A stretch of DNA of 64,000 nucleotides from Sphingobium sp. Cam5-1 (GCF_015693305.1 NZ_CP065141.1:1-64000); one strand, 5' to 3'; counted from the first letter of the stretch, positions 41,935-52,175 are shown. Numbers and translations: made by a program. Notes: generated from the letters alone by a model not told the origin.

Positions 41935-42814
41935 GGCTCTGTTGCAAAAATCGTGAAGCTTGAGCATGCTTGGCGGAGATTGGACGGACGGAACGATGAC
42001 GGATTTCAAGTGGCGCCATTTCCAGGGTGATGTGATCCTGTGGGCGGTGCGCTGGTATTGTCGCTATCCGATCAGCTATCGCGACCTTGAGGAAATGCTG
42101 GCGGAACGCGGCATTTCGGTCGACCATACGACGATCTATCGCTGGGTCCAGTGCTACGCCCCGGAGATGGAGAAGCGGCTGCGCTGGTTCTGGCGGCGTG
42201 GCTTTGATCCGAGCTGGCGCCTGGATGAAACCTACGTCAAGGTGCGGGGCAAGTGGACCTACCTGTACCGGGCAGTCGACAAGCGGGGCGACACGATCGA
42301 TTTCTACCTGTCGCCGACCCGCAGCGCCAAGGCAGCGAAGCGGTTCCTGGGCAAGGCCCTGCGAGGCCTGAAGCACTGGGAAAAGCCTGCCACGCTCAAT
42401 ACCGACAAAGCGCCGAGCTATGGTGCAGCGATCACCGAATTGAAGCGCGAAGGAAAGCTGGACCGGGAGACGGCCCACCGGCAGGTGAAGTATCTCAATA
42501 ACGTGATCGAGGCCGATCACGGAAAGCTCAAGATACTGATCAAGCCGGTGCGCGGTTTCAAATCGATCCCCACGGCCTATGCCACGATCAAGGGATTCGA
42601 AGTCATGCGAGCCCTGCGCAAAGGACAGGCTCGCCCCTGGTGCCTGCAGCCCGGCATCAGGGGCGAGGTGCGCCTTGTGGAGAGAGCTTTTGGCATTGGG
42701 CCCTCGGCGCTGACGGAGGCCATGGGCATGCTCAACCACCATTTCGCAGCAGCCGCCTGATCGGCGCAGAGCGACAGCCTACCTCTGACTGCCGCCAATC
42801 TTTGCAACAGAGCC
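41935..42814 (+). mobile_element. IS6100 copy 2 (880 bp, IS6 family)
   Basis: Ends GGCTCTGTTGCAAA (41935-41948) and its complement (42801-42814), with the transposase on the plus strand, inverted relative to copy 1. Flanks GTCAATCG and CCGGTGAG do not form a target duplication. The right end cuts a Tn3-type resolvase. Confidence 0.95.
41960..42760 (+). CDS. tnpA: IS6100 transposase
   Basis: 266 residues, identical to the product of the 36294 copy, with the full DDE set (LDETY, NTDKAPS, VIEADHG). The perfect identity of the two copies suggests recent acquisition or ongoing movement, and makes the 4.8 kb between them liable to inversion. Confidence 0.96.
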   Translation: MSMLGGDWTDGTMTDFKWRHFQGDVILWAVRWYCRYPISYRDLEEMLAERGISVDHTTIYRWVQCYAPEMEKRLRWFWRRGFDPSWRLDETYVKVRGKWTYLYRAVDKRGDTIDFYLSPTRSAKAAKRFLGKALRGLKHWEKPATLNTDKAPSYGAAITELKREGKLDRETAHRQVKYLNNVIEADHGKLKILIKPVRGFKSIPTAYATIKGFEVMRALRKGQARPWCLQPGIRGEVRLVERAFGIGPSALTEAMGMLNHHFAAAA

Positions 42815-43101
42815 CCGGTGAGCACCCGCAGACCGATACCGCGATCCGACAGATTCTGCACCGTGCTGACCAGGTGGGTGAGCGTTCGGCCGAGCCGGTC
42901 GAGCTTCCAAACGATGAGGACATCGCCGTCGCGCAACGATTTCAGGCAGGCGGCAAGACCGGGGCGATCATCACGGCTACCGGATGCACGATCATCATAG
43001 ATATTGCCTGGCTCGACACCGGCAGCGCGAAGGGCATCGTGCTGCAGGTCGAGCGACTGCGAGCCGTCGGCTTTGGACACGCGGGCGTAGCCGATCAGCA
43101 T
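42815..43101 (-). pseudogene. tnpR: Tn3-family resolvase, 3'-truncated by IS6100
   Basis: About 95 N-terminal residues remain: MLIGYARVSKADGSQ (catalytic Ser in RVS), DRASGSRDDRPGLA, VWKLDRLGRTLTHLV. It then reads into IS6100, and the DNA-binding half is lost. It is divergent from the transposase gene at 43227, the normal arrangement of the Tn3/Tn21-like group with tnpR and tnpA reading away from a shared res site. The 125-bp gap (43102-43226) should hold the res site and both promoters. Confidence 0.85.
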
Positions 43102-43226
43102 GGATCACAAACGAAGGTTTGAGGCGGTGACGAACATGAGCACATAAGATTGGGCTATTGTGTATCTTAACCAGCATCTCAATCAAGCTATCTCAAACCG
43201 TAGCTCGGAAAGAATAAGGAGCATGT

Positions 43227-44969
43227 ATGCCGCGTCGCGTGACCCTGACCGATCGACAGCGCGAGGCGCTGCTTCACTTGCCGGTCGATCAAGGTGAGCT
43301 GCTGCGGCACTATACCCTCAGCGATGAGGATCTCGGGCATATCCGCCAGCGCCGGCGCGCCCACAATCGTTTTGGCTTCGCGCTGCAACTGTGCGTCCTG
43401 CGCTACCCGGGCCGGGTGCTCGCTCCTGGCGAGTTGATCCCGGCGCTGTTCCACATCCGCGACGCCTTCCGGTCCGGTGACATATGGTTGGCGGGATCGC
43501 GCCGCTATGGCGACCTCAAGCAGCTTCTGGTCCCGCCACAGGCGATAGAGCAGACCGCGCGGCTCGCCGTGCCGCTGCGACCCGGCGAATGGCTGGCCGA
43601 GCGCAGGGCTCGACTGGATACACGGCTGAAGGAGTTTGGCCGCGCGGCGCGAACCGGCACGATCCCAGGCGGCATCATCGAGAACGGCAAGCTGCACATC
43701 GACAAGCTGAGGGCCGACACGCCCGAAGGGGCCGAGGATCTCGTGCTCGATCTCTATCAACAGCTCCCGCCCGCGAGGATCACCGATCTGTTGCTGGAAG
43801 TCGATGAGCGAACCGGATTTTCCGAGGCGTTCACGCATCTGCGCACCGGCGCGCCCTGCAGCGACCGGATCGGCCTGATGAACGTGTTGCTGGCGGAAGG
43901 CGTCAATCTCGGTTTGCGCAAGATGGCGGCGGCGACCAACACGCACAGCTTCTGGGAATTGCTGCGGATCGCGCGCTGGCATGTCGAAGGCAGCGCCTAT
44001 GATCGGGCGCTCGCCATGATCGTGGAGGCCCACGCCGCCCTGCCCATGGCCGCCTTCTGGGGACAAGGGCAATCGGCATCCAGCGACGGGCAGTTCTTCC
44101 TTGCTACCGAGCAGGGCGAGGCGATGAATCTGATCAACGCGAAATATGGCAACGTCCCGGGCCTCAAGGGATACAGCCATGTGTCCGATCAATATGCGCC
44201 GTTCGCAACCCAGGTGATCCCGGCAACGGTCAGCGAGGCTCCCTATATCCTGGACGGGCTGCTCATGAATGACGCGGGCCGCCGCGTTCGCCAGCATTTT
44301 GCCGACACGGGCGGCTTCACCGATCATGTGTTCGCCGCCTGCGCCTTGCTCGGCTACAGGTTCGCCCCCCGTATCCGCGATCTCCCTCAGAAAAGACTCT
44401 ATGCCTTCACGCCCAACGCGACGCCGGCCAATGTGCGAGCGCTGGTCGGAGGTAAGATCAATGAACCGCTCATCGAGCGCAACTGGCCCGACATCCTGCG
44501 CATCATGGCGACGATCGCAGCGGGGATCGTCGCCCCCAGCCAGATTCTTCGCAAGCTCGCCTCTTACCCGCGCCAGAATGAGCTGGCCCTCGCATTGCGA
44601 GAGGTGGGCCGCATCGAGCGAACCCTGTTCATGATCGACTGGATTCTTGATGCCGGCCTCCAGCGCCAGGCTCAGATCGGCCTCAACAAGGGTGAGGCCC
44701 ACCACGCCCTAAAGCGCGCCATCAGCTTCCACCGCCGAGGTGAAATCCGGGATCGATCCGGCGAAGGCCAGCACTATCGCATCGCCGGAATGAACCTGCT
44801 CGCCGCCATCATCATATTCTGGAACACCATGAAGCTCGGCGAGGTCGTCAATACCCGGGCCGCCAGCGGTACCCATATCGCGCCTGATCTACTCGCCCAC
44901 GTCTCGCCGTTGGGATGGGAACACATCAATCTAACCGGGGAATATCGCTGGCCAAAATCCTTAGCGTAG
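43227..44969 (+). pseudogene. tnpA: Tn3-family transposase with large internal deletion
   Basis: 580 residues instead of about 990. The first roughly 76 residues (TLTDRQREALLHLP, YPGRVLAPGELIP) join directly to the mid-protein region ALFHIRDAFRSGDIWLAGSRRYGDL, so some 400 residues of the N-terminal DNA-binding part are missing in frame. The catalytic segments remain: ASSDGQFF and HVSDQYAPF (Asp residues) and LNKGEAHHALKRA (Glu). It ends 8 bp inside the right terminal repeat, as is usual. It is probably inactive. Confidence 0.85.
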
Positions 44970-44997
44970 GATTCCGCCCCCTCCCGCAAACGCCCCC
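44960..44997 (-). repeat. Right terminal inverted repeat of the truncated Tn3-type element
   Basis: 38 bp reading inward GGGGGCGTTTGCGGG... and ending in ACGCTAAG, the conserved inner end of Tn3-family repeats. The left partner was lost with the resolvase end. Confidence 0.8.
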
Positions 44998-44998
44998 A

Positions 44999-45288
44999 GT
45001 GAAGGGGCAACGGATCGGCTATGTCCGGGTCAGCACGTTCGATCAGAATGTGGATCGCCAATTGGAAGGTCAGTCGCTCGATCGGACCTTCACCGACAAG
45101 GCATCGGGCAAGGACGTCAACCGCCCCCACCTTGAGGCTCTGCTCACTTTCGCCCGCGAAGGCGATACCGTCGTCGTCCACAGCATGGATCGGTTGGCCC
45201 GCAATCTGGATGACCTGCGCAAGCTGGTCCAGGGCCTCACCAAGCGAGGTATCCGGATCGAGTTTGAGAAGGAAAGCCTGTCCTTCTC
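44999..45288 (+). pseudogene. tnpR: Second resolvase fragment, trapped between two transposon ends
   Basis: It reads KGQRIGYVRVSTFDQN (catalytic Ser), TFTDKASGKDVNRPHL and DRLARNLDDLRKLVQ, typical of Tn21/Tn5393-type TnpR, for about 96 residues. It begins right at the end of the terminal repeat at 44997 and stops being resolvase exactly at 45289, where another transposon end starts. Both ends of the gene are therefore missing. Confidence 0.8.
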
Positions 45289-45410
45289 GGCCCAGTCGGC
45301 CCGAAGCTGCGATTTTGGTCATCTTGGAGAACACGTCGGGAACGGGCTGGTTGTTGTTGACGATCGCCCATGCGAGGAACGACGTTCCGCTCCGATAAGG
45401 GAGCGGCGTT

Positions 45411-48320
45411 ATGAGCCTTGGCGTTTCGAGTGGGGATCTGATCGGCTCCTGGAGCCTGAGTTTTTCGGACATCGCGTTCGTGACCGGCAAAGCGGAGACG
45501 GCACGACTGGGATTGGCGGTTCAGCTTAGATTTTTCGCCGGGCATGGCTTCTTTGTGCCGGATCATGCGTCGATACCCTCCGACGGTGTCTTGTATCTGG
45601 CGGAGCAACTTGGTCTCGATGCCAAATCCGTGAACCACTATGATTTTTCCGGGCGCACCGCCCGCCGGCATTGCGCGGAGATTTTGCGGCATCTCGGGTT
45701 CCGCCGTATGACGCAGACGGATCGCAGGGCGTTGTCGAGGTGGATTTCCGACGATCTTTGTGCGGGCGGGCAGCCGATCAATGCCATGCTCGAGCATGTT
45801 TTCCTGTGGTGCCGCGACCGCCGTATCTATGGGCCGTCGCGCAAGGAGCTGGAACGCCTCGTCCGTTCGCAACGACACCTCTATCTGGAGGCCCTGTTGG
45901 CCCGAGTCCGCGATCGGCTTGCGCCGGATGCGGTCGCCTTGCTGGAAGCCTCGCTCGCCGATCCCGATGGCCCGACCGGCTTCAACACGATGAAGGGGGA
46001 TGCAGGTCAGGCGACGCTCGAAAACATTCTTGGCGTGACCGCCAAACTCGCCTTTATCCAACGGCTTGCTCTTCCCCGAGATTTCCTATCGGTCACGGGC
46101 AAGGCATGGGTCGATCAGATCGTTCGCCGGGTTGCCGGCGAGAAAGCCTCGGAGATGCGCCGGCATGTACCGGCGCGCCAGCTCGGGCTCTATGCCGTTT
46201 ATCTGATGGCGCGGGAAGCTCAGCTTACGGATGCGATGGTCGACCTGCTGATCGAGACGGTCCATAAGATCGGATCGCGCTCGAAACGCAAGGTGGTGGG
46301 CGATATCGCGAAAGACATCGAGCGGGTCTATGGCAAGGAGCGACTCCTGGTCGAGATTGCCAGCGCTTCGATCGACGATCCATCCGGGCGCATCTGCGAT
46401 GTCATTTTCCCAATCGCCGGCAAGGACAAACTGGCGGCGATCATCAAGGAAAGCCAGGCAAAGGGCGCCTTGGATCGGCGGATCTACAAGGTGATGCGGA
46501 GGTCATGGGCCAATCATTATCGCCGTATGCTGCCAAGCCTGCTTTCGGCACTGGAGTTCCGGTCGAACAACGCCGTGTGGCGTCCGGTGCTGGCGGCCCT
46601 GGACTGGATCAGAAGCAAAGTGGATGATGGATGCCGCTACGTGCCGCCGCACGCAGTGCCGGTCGACGAGGTCATTCCGGCGAGATGGCGCAGTTCCGTC
46701 ATTGATGAAGAGGGGCGCGTAAACCGGATCAGTTATGAGCTTTGTGTCCTCGCGCAACTGCGCGATCGCATCCGTTCTAAGGAAATCTGGGTTGTCGGGG
46801 CGGACCGATACCGCAATCCCGATGACGATCTTCCCAAGGACTTCGATGCGCGGCGAGAAGCATATTACACAGGATTGAACCTGACGGCGGATGCGCGTGC
46901 ATTTTCAAGCGCCATCCGGGAAGAGCTTGCTCAGGAACTGTTGCTCCTCAATGCCAATATTCCCCGGAACGACAAGGTTCGGCTGCTGTGGCGCGGCGAG
47001 AACCGTATATCTCTCACCCCGTTCAAACCCTTGCCCGAACCCAGGGGTCTCGCCTCGATCAAGACCGAGATCGGCCAACGCTGGCCGATGACCGGGCTGC
47101 TCGACGTACTGAAGGAGGCTGCCCTTGATACGGGACTTCTCGAAGCGTTCGAAACATCGGCCTCGCGTGTTGCACTGCCGAAAACCGCGCTGGATCAACG
47201 TCTCCTGCTATGCCTCTACGGCCTGGGAACGAATGCCGGGCTCAAGCGGATCGCCGGCGCCACCCCCGATGTCAGCTATGAAGAGCTGCTGCATGTCCAT
47301 CGCCGCTTCGTTCATGCCGCGGCGCTCAAGGAGGCGTGTGCCAGGGTTGCGAATGCGACCCTGGCAATCCGCAATGCTGCAGTCTGGGGGGACGCCGGCA
47401 CGGCCTGTGCGTCAGATTCCACAAAGTTCGGAGCCTGGGATCGCAACCTGATGACGGAATGGCATGCGCGTTATGGTGGACGGGGCGTCATGATCTACTG
47501 GCATGTCGAACGACGCGCGACATGCGTCTATTCCCAGCTCAAGCGCTGCTCTTCCTCCGAGGTCGCCTCCATGATCGAGGGCGTGCTGCGCCATTGCACC
47601 GACATGGAAATCCAGCGACAATATGTTGATAGTCATGGCCAAAGCGCGGTTGGCTTTGCATTTTGCCGGCTTCTCGGATTTGAGCTTGCACCCCGCCTGA
47701 AAGCGATCGCTCGCCAGAAGCTGGCTCTTCCCGATGTCGGCATGCGAACGCGGCTTCCCCACTTGCAGCCGATCCTCTCCAGTCCGATCAACTGGGATGA
47801 GATCGAGCAGCAATATGACGAGATGGTCAAATATGCAGCCGCGATGCAGACAAAAACCGCCGACCCGGAGGCGATCCTGCGCCGGTTTAGCCGCTCCGAG
47901 GTGATGCACCCGACCTACAAGGCGTTGAGTGAGCTGGGCCGCGCGGTCAAGACGATCTTCCTGTGCCGGTATCTGCGCGAGGAGTCCTTCCGCCGCGAAA
48001 TTCATGAAGGCCTGAATGTCGTTGAAAACTGGAACAGTGCCAATGGGTTCGTTTTCTTCGGCAAGGGCGGCGAGATCGCCACTAACCGCATCGATGAGCA
48101 GCAGCTCTCGGTCCTGGCGCTACATTTGCTGCAAGCGTCGCTTGTCTATGTGAACACCCGAATGCTTCAGAGCGTGCTGGTGGAACCGAAATGGACGGGC
48201 CGGATGACGCCGGATGATTATCGCGGCCTCACACCGCTGATTTACAGCCACGTCAATCCTTATGGCCGCTTCGACCTCGATCTGAATAGCCGGATCGATT
48301 TTGGGCGGCTTGCTGCCTGA
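45411..48320 (+). CDS. tnpA: Tn3-family transposase, full length
   Basis: This 969-residue protein has the DUF4158-like N-terminal region ([31 protein letters not shown]) and the C-terminal DDE nuclease with [12 protein letters not shown] (Asp), [15 protein letters not shown] (Asp) and [13 protein letters not shown] (Glu). The length is normal for the family. It catalyses replicative transposition at the terminal repeats. No ribosome-binding site stronger than GGGAGCGG is seen before ATG 45411. Confidence 0.93.
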   Translation: MSLGVSSGDLIGSWSLSFSDIAFVTGKAETARLGLAVQLRFFAGHGFFVPDHASIPSDGVLYLAEQLGLDAKSVNHYDFSGRTARRHCAEILRHLGFRRMTQTDRRALSRWISDDLCAGGQPINAMLEHVFLWCRDRRIYGPSRKELERLVRSQRHLYLEALLARVRDRLAPDAVALLEASLADPDGPTGFNTMKGDAGQATLENILGVTAKLAFIQRLALPRDFLSVTGKAWVDQIVRRVAGEKASEMRRHVPARQLGLYAVYLMAREAQLTDAMVDLLIETVHKIGSRSKRKVVGDIAKDIERVYGKERLLVEIASASIDDPSGRICDVIFPIAGKDKLAAIIKESQAKGALDRRIYKVMRRSWANHYRRMLPSLLSALEFRSNNAVWRPVLAALDWIRSKVDDGCRYVPPHAVPVDEVIPARWRSSVIDEEGRVNRISYELCVLAQLRDRIRSKEIWVVGADRYRNPDDDLPKDFDARREAYYTGLNLTADARAFSSAIREELAQELLLLNANIPRNDKVRLLWRGENRISLTPFKPLPEPRGLASIKTEIGQRWPMTGLLDVLKEAALDTGLLEAFETSASRVALPKTALDQRLLLCLYGLGTNAGLKRIAGATPDVSYEELLHVHRRFVHAAALKEACARVANATLAIRNAAVWGDAGTACASDSTKFGAWDRNLMTEWHARYGGRGVMIYWHVERRATCVYSQLKRCSSSEVASMIEGVLRHCTDMEIQRQYVDSHGQSAVGFAFCRLLGFELAPRLKAIARQKLALPDVGMRTRLPHLQPILSSPINWDEIEQQYDEMVKYAAAMQTKTADPEAILRRFSRSEVMHPTYKALSELGRAVKTIFLCRYLREESFRREIHEGLNVVENWNSANGFVFFGKGGEIATNRIDEQQLSVLALHLLQASLVYVNTRMLQSVLVEPKWTGRMTPDDYRGLTPLIYSHVNPYGRFDLDLNSRIDFGRLAA

Positions 48321-48373
48321 CCGGGGCCTTTCCGCTCGCACCATTTGGGTGCACCCGAACGTGACGATCGGAA

Positions 48374-48394
48374 GTGACATATACGACATGTCAC
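48374..48394. promoter_or_regulatory. res-like dyad between tnpA and tnpR
   Basis: GTGACAT, 7 bp, ATGTCAC, in the 142-bp gap before the resolvase. Further GTGAC/GTCAC half-sites lie at about 48361, 48410 and 48447, as expected for a multi-site res region. Confidence 0.6.
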
Positions 48395-48462
48395 AAAAGG
48401 GTGGTTCCGTCACCAATGTTACTGTACGAGGGCAAAGCCACCCTAATGTGACGGATTTGCCC

Positions 48463-49329
48463 ATGACCCGCGTCGGCTACGCCCGCGTCAGCACCATCGA
48501 CCAGGATCTCGACATCCAGGTTGCCCGGTTGAAGGCAGCGGGCTGTGAAATCCTCCGCTCCGAAACAGGCTCGGGCGCATCGCGCACTGGACGCACGGAG
48601 CTTGAGACGATCATGCAGTTCCTGCGCGCCGATGACGAACTCGTCGTCCTGCGTCTCGATCGGCTCGGTCGCTCCACACGCGATGTTCTCAATCTGGTTC
48701 ATGAACTCGACCAGAAGGGAGCCTCATTGCGGGTGCTTGAGCCGGAGGTGACGACGGCCGGAAGCATGGGGCGGATGGTGATCACCATTCTGGGCATGGT
48801 CGCGGACATGGAACTGACGTTCATCAAGGACCGGCAGCGCGCCGGGATCGAGGCGGCGCGCGCCGAAGGCGTCTACAAAGGCCGGAAGAAAAACATCGAT
48901 GACGATGAAATCCGACGCCGGATCACCGCCGGCGCGAGCAAGGCCAGCGTCGCGCGCGACCTCAAGATCTCAAGAATGACCGTCTATCGGGCGCTTGACG
49001 TCATTCCTTCAAGGATCGGGCTGCCGGAAAAGCCGCCTTCTGTCACCATCGCCCTGCATCTGACCATCGAGAACTTCAACAAGCATGGTCGTGGCAGAAA
49101 GCCCGCTCGCGAGCGCATTGAGGCGATGCTGGAGCGGGATTACCAGATGCAAAAGACCGGGAACTGCGATTACACGCTGACCGTCGCCTATGATCAGGGT
49201 GCCGATGGCGTCAGCCTCGATGATGAGATCGCATCTCTCCAGACAGAGATGTTCAACATCGCAGAGAGCTACAGGTGCTCGATCGAGACCGATGTTTACG
49301 AGATTGGAGGACAAGAGCGAGCCTGGTAG
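48463..49329 (+). CDS. tnpR: Tn3-family resolvase with C-terminal extension
   Basis: This 288-residue protein has a serine recombinase catalytic domain (TRVGYARVSTIDQDLDIQ, VLRLDRLGRSTRDVLN) and a helix-turn-helix (SKASVARDLKISRMTVYRAL, about 160-185). About 95 extra residues (IALHLTIENFNKHGRGRK... ESYRCSIETDVYEIGG) are unusual for resolvases of about 185-200 residues. The extension has no recognised fold. It resolves co-integrates at the adjacent res site. Confidence 0.85.
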   Translation: MTRVGYARVSTIDQDLDIQVARLKAAGCEILRSETGSGASRTGRTELETIMQFLRADDELVVLRLDRLGRSTRDVLNLVHELDQKGASLRVLEPEVTTAGSMGRMVITILGMVADMELTFIKDRQRAGIEAARAEGVYKGRKKNIDDDEIRRRITAGASKASVARDLKISRMTVYRALDVIPSRIGLPEKPPSVTIALHLTIENFNKHGRGRKPARERIEAMLERDYQMQKTGNCDYTLTVAYDQGADGVSLDDEIASLQTEMFNIAESYRCSIETDVYEIGGQERAW

Positions 49330-49389
49330 ATCGCCATGTTCAATCTTTGTTCTTCAACATGGCCAAAATCGCAGCTTCGGGCCGACTGG

Positions 49390-49945
49390 GCCCTATACCC
49401 AGCGCCTGTTCTGGGATCTGGGCGGGGATTCTTCGCCCTTCCGTAACATCGATTTCATGCCCGAACTTTTCTACCTGCTACCGGCCGTATCGAAGGGCAC
49501 ATTGGCGTTCGGCGGACAGGCGGGGCTGCGCCATGAGTCCAACGGCCGCGATGGGTTGGCGTCGCGCAGCCTCAACACCCTCTATGTCCAGCCTGTGGCG
49601 ACGATACCGATCGGAGACTACAAGCTGTCGCTGGGCCCGCGCTACTCCTTCTATGTCGGTGACCTTGAAGACAATCCGGATGTGAAACGCTATCGCGGCC
49701 ACACGTCCTTGTTCGCGGAGTTTGGCCGTGACGACGGGCTGCGACTGACTACCAACAGCCGCATTAATTTCTCGTCGGGCAAGGGCGCAATAGACGCTGA
49801 GCTTTCCTATCCGCTGGACAAGATCGTTGACACCAACCTCAACGTCTATGTCTTCGGCCAAGCCTTTGCTGGCTATGGCGAAAATCTGCTCGATTATGAC
49901 CGCAAGGCGACACGACTGCGGCTTGGGGTCGCTATCGTCCGCTAA
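49390..49945 (+). pseudogene. pldA: Outer-membrane phospholipase A (OMPLA) C-terminal fragment
   Basis: About 184 codons in the frame ending at 49945. The OMPLA active site is present: RHESNGRDGL (His and Ser of HxSNG), followed by SRSLN (Asn). Barrel strands continue to the C-terminus (TRLRLGVAIVR). The N-terminal third and signal peptide are missing because the transposon end at 49392 cuts the gene, and the 5' part is not on the other side of the transposon. It is probably not expressed or exported. Confidence 0.8.
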
Positions 49946-50006
49946 TCCGGAACCGGGCAGAATCTATCGTAAGGTAGCGGGCCCGGCGTTGGACGTCCCC
50001 TTACCC

Positions 50007-50031
50007 TGATGCAAAAGTGATTTATGCATCA
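50007..50031. promoter_or_regulatory. Dyad TGATGCA-11-TGCATCA, possible recombinase site
   Basis: 7-bp arms with an 11-bp spacer. A related TGATGCA direct pair occurs at 50625-50642, right at the start of the serine recombinase gene, so both may be subsites for that enzyme (inference). Confidence 0.4.
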
Positions 50032-50091
50032 TCGGAAGGCCAACGGCGTAAGAGTCTGTTTGAGAATTCATGAGATGATCGGGAGATTGCC

Positions 50092-50502
50092 ATGTTACGT
50101 ATTTTTATTGCTGCCACTACTATGGCAGTCTTGCTTTGGTCGCTGCCTGTATCCGCTGAAGAAATCCCTCGCTGCTCCTCCTCGTCTATTCCCGCAGCAG
50201 ACAAGGCGCGCCTCACGGCGGAATACAAGCGGCGGTTTCTGGCTGAAGGGAAAACCAAGGCCGATGCCTGGGCCGGTGAGCAGGGAAGGCGCCATCGCGA
50301 AATCATGGAAAGGCAAGGTATCTGTCCCCCACGCGAACCGGCGAATAGCCAAGCCAATTCAGCGCCCCCGCCTCGAGAACAACCGACGAGCAAAAACCGT
50401 AAAAAGGGCAAGTGTACCCGTACCGTCTGGCAAACTCGTCATATAGCGAGCGCAGGTGGAGGCCCAATGAATACGATTAGGGTGCCTGTCTGCGTGAACT
50501 AA
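50092..50502 (+). CDS. Small exported protein of unknown function
   Basis: This 136-residue protein has a clear signal peptide (MLRIFIAATTMAVLLWSLPVSA, cleavage after about 22). The mature part is basic, with Cys residues near the start, middle and end (PRCSSSS, GICPP, KGKCTRTV, PVCVN) that could pair in the periplasm. The middle is Pro/Gln/Asn-rich and disordered-looking. A GGGAGATTGCC site precedes the ATG. No family recognised. Confidence 0.6.
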   Translation: MLRIFIAATTMAVLLWSLPVSAEEIPRCSSSSIPAADKARLTAEYKRRFLAEGKTKADAWAGEQGRRHREIMERQGICPPREPANSQANSAPPPREQPTSKNRKKGKCTRTVWQTRHIASAGGGPMNTIRVPVCVN

Positions 50503-50637
50503 GCGAGCGACAGCAATGCTGGTGTGTTCGGTTATCCCGCCAAAGGGCACACAGGAAAAGCTCTGGTGCGAAGTCAAAAGTTTCGCATCAAACCAAAAGC
50601 CGCGCTTTTCCGTGCCCTTCCCTGATGCAAAAATCTG

Positions 50638-51198
50638 ATGCAGAATCGCGCCATGATTTACGGCTATGCGCGCGTCTCCACCAACGGCCAAGATTTGGCC
50701 CAGCAGCTCGCCCAGCTTGAGGCGGCGGGCTGCGCGAAGATCTACCGCGAGAAGATCAGCGGCGCGTCGGCCGAGCGGCCCCAGCTCAAGCGCGCGATCG
50801 GCGCGCTCGATCCCGGCGACGTGCTGATGGTGACGGCGACCGATCGCCTCGCCCGCAACACGCGCGACCTCTTGAACATCCTCCATGCGGTAAAGGAGGC
50901 CGGGGCCGGCTTCCGCTCGATCGCCGAACCGATGGTGGACACGACCTCGCAGCTCGCCGAAGTTGTGATTGCCGTTCTAGGCGTCGCGGCCAGCTACGAG
51001 CGCCAGCGGATCGCCGAGCGCACCAGCGCTGGCCGCGCCCAGGCCAAGGCGCGCGGGGTCAAGTTCGGCCGCAAGAGCGCCCTCACCCCGCACCAGCAGG
51101 CCGAGGCGCGGCGCAAGCTCGACGCAGGCGACACCCAGCGATCGGTCGCGGCGCTGTTCAACGTCAGCCAAGCGACGATTTCGCGGCTACAGGGGTGA
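50638..51198 (+). CDS. Serine recombinase (resolvase/invertase), complete
   Basis: This 186-residue protein has MIYGYARVSTNGQDL (catalytic Ser), KISGASAERPQLKRA, DRLARNTRDLLNIL, the E-helix and a C-terminal helix-turn-helix (DTQRSVAALFNVSQATISRL). The size and domains match ParA/Tn-type resolvases. The start may be ATG 50638 or ATG 50653. It stands alone with no transposase, so a plasmid-multimer resolution role is likely. Confidence 0.85.
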   Translation: MQNRAMIYGYARVSTNGQDLAQQLAQLEAAGCAKIYREKISGASAERPQLKRAIGALDPGDVLMVTATDRLARNTRDLLNILHAVKEAGAGFRSIAEPMVDTTSQLAEVVIAVLGVAASYERQRIAERTSAGRAQAKARGVKFGRKSALTPHQQAEARRKLDAGDTQRSVAALFNVSQATISRLQG

Positions 51199-51231
51199 TG
51201 AGCGACGCCCCCCGCCCTCTCTGGCGTTGAT

Positions 51232-51852
51232 TTAGGCGGCGATCGCCGGCGCACATTCCCAGCGCCTGCCATGCCAGCGGAATCCTACCCGCTGCGCGTT
51301 GCTGATCGCTGGCGGCTCGCCCTTGCGCCAGAAGGCGCGCATCTTTGCCTGATCGTCAAGATGAGCGTCGGCCACGATCGCGCGCGCGGCCTGGATGAAC
51401 TGCCCATGCCCGAACACATAGACCAGCGAGGCGGGCGGCATGGCGGCGAGCCGCGCCAGCGCGGCCTCGCAGCGCCGGAGCAGGGTGGCGAAGCTCTCCG
51501 CCCCTTCCCCGTCGCAATAATCAGGATCGGCCGCGCTCCAATAGCGTTCGAGGTGCGGCATCCGCTCCGCGCTGCGCGTGCCGTTCCAGCGCGCCGGTTG
51601 CAGATAGGTGAACTCCTCTATCGGCCACACTTCCACCGGCACGCCGGGAAAGCGCGCGATCGTTGGCGCAGCCGTCTGCTGCGTGCGGGTATAGGGCGAC
51701 GTGACGATGAGCGCGGGCGCTTCTATCCAGCTCGCCGCGACTTCGCGTGCCTGTTCCTGGCCCAGCTCCGTCAGCTCGATCGCGCCGAGATCGTGGCAGG
51801 GCACGCCGGCGTTGCCGGTAGATTCGCCGTGGCGAATGAAGATTACGCGCAT
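51232..51852 (-). CDS. Histidine phosphatase family protein
   Basis: This 206-residue protein has the phosphoglycerate-mutase-like signature VIFIRHGESTGNAG (catalytic His in RHG), SPYTRTQQTA and a second His in YVFGHGQFIQ. It dephosphorylates small molecules or proteins through a phospho-His intermediate; the substrate is not predictable. The start lies 3 bp after the toxin stop on the same strand, so it is probably co-transcribed with the toxin-antitoxin pair. That association is unusual. Confidence 0.85.
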   Translation of the reverse strand: MRVIFIRHGESTGNAGVPCHDLGAIELTELGQEQAREVAASWIEAPALIVTSPYTRTQQTAAPTIARFPGVPVEVWPIEEFTYLQPARWNGTRSAERMPHLERYWSAADPDYCDGEGAESFATLLRRCEAALARLAAMPPASLVYVFGHGQFIQAARAIVADAHLDDQAKMRAFWRKGEPPAISNAQRVGFRWHGRRWECAPAIAA

Positions 51853-51854
51853 GG

Positions 51855-52175
51855 CTATTCAAACAGTTCCGCATGAGTGCCGGCGCGCACGAAGTTCACC
51901 AGATTCCCCTCAATCGTATAGATCAGCAGGAAATCGCCGCCGATATGGCACTCGCGATGATCGCTCCAATCGCCTTTCAGCGGATGATCCAGCCATTCCG
52001 GGCCTAACGGCGCGTCGTTGGCGATGAGCATCATCATCGCCTCCTTGAGCTGTTTCATGTTGTAGCGCCCGCTGCGCGACAGCCGCTCCCAATCCTTGAC
52101 GAACCTTTTTTCGTAGGACGCCTCTCTTGGGAACGCCGCCCGCTTACTGCTGGCGGGCTTCTTGGTCGAGGGCAT
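51855..52175 (-). CDS. YafQ/RelE-type mRNA-interferase toxin
   Basis: This 106-residue basic protein has the YafQ pattern: KRFVKDWERL, LKEAMMMLI, HPLKGDWSDHRECHIGGDFLLIY (quoted in part; His, Glu, Cys-His and Asp positions conserved) and VRAGTHAELF. Such toxins cleave mRNA at the ribosome. ATG 52175 is chosen (32-nt overlap with the antitoxin); ATG 52193 is an alternative. It is paired with the RelB/DinJ-like gene upstream. Confidence 0.85.
   Translation of the reverse strand: MPSTKKPASSKRAAFPREASYEKRFVKDWERLSRSGRYNMKQLKEAMMMLIANDAPLGPEWLDHPLKGDWSDHRECHIGGDFLLIYTIEGNLVNFVRAGTHAELFE

Larger units (their letters stand above)
45289..49392 (+). mobile_element. Complete Tn3-family transposon unit (about 4.1 kb, tnpA-res-tnpR)
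   Basis: The terminal repeats GGCCCAGTCGGCCCGAAGC... (45289-45325) and its near-identical inverse (49356-49392) enclose a full-length transposase and a resolvase with a res-like dyad between them. No passenger gene is present. Flanking bases (TTCTC and CTATA) do not match, so the unit has been rearranged after insertion. Confidence 0.85.

Noticed and set aside
36240..42814. A standard composite transposon defined by the two IS6100 copies
   Set aside because: No matching target duplications and genes are cut at the borders, so a single transposition event is not supported.
43188..44705. 505-codon minus-strand frame opposite the truncated transposase
   Set aside because: Antisense shadow of a clearly recognisable Tn3 transposase.
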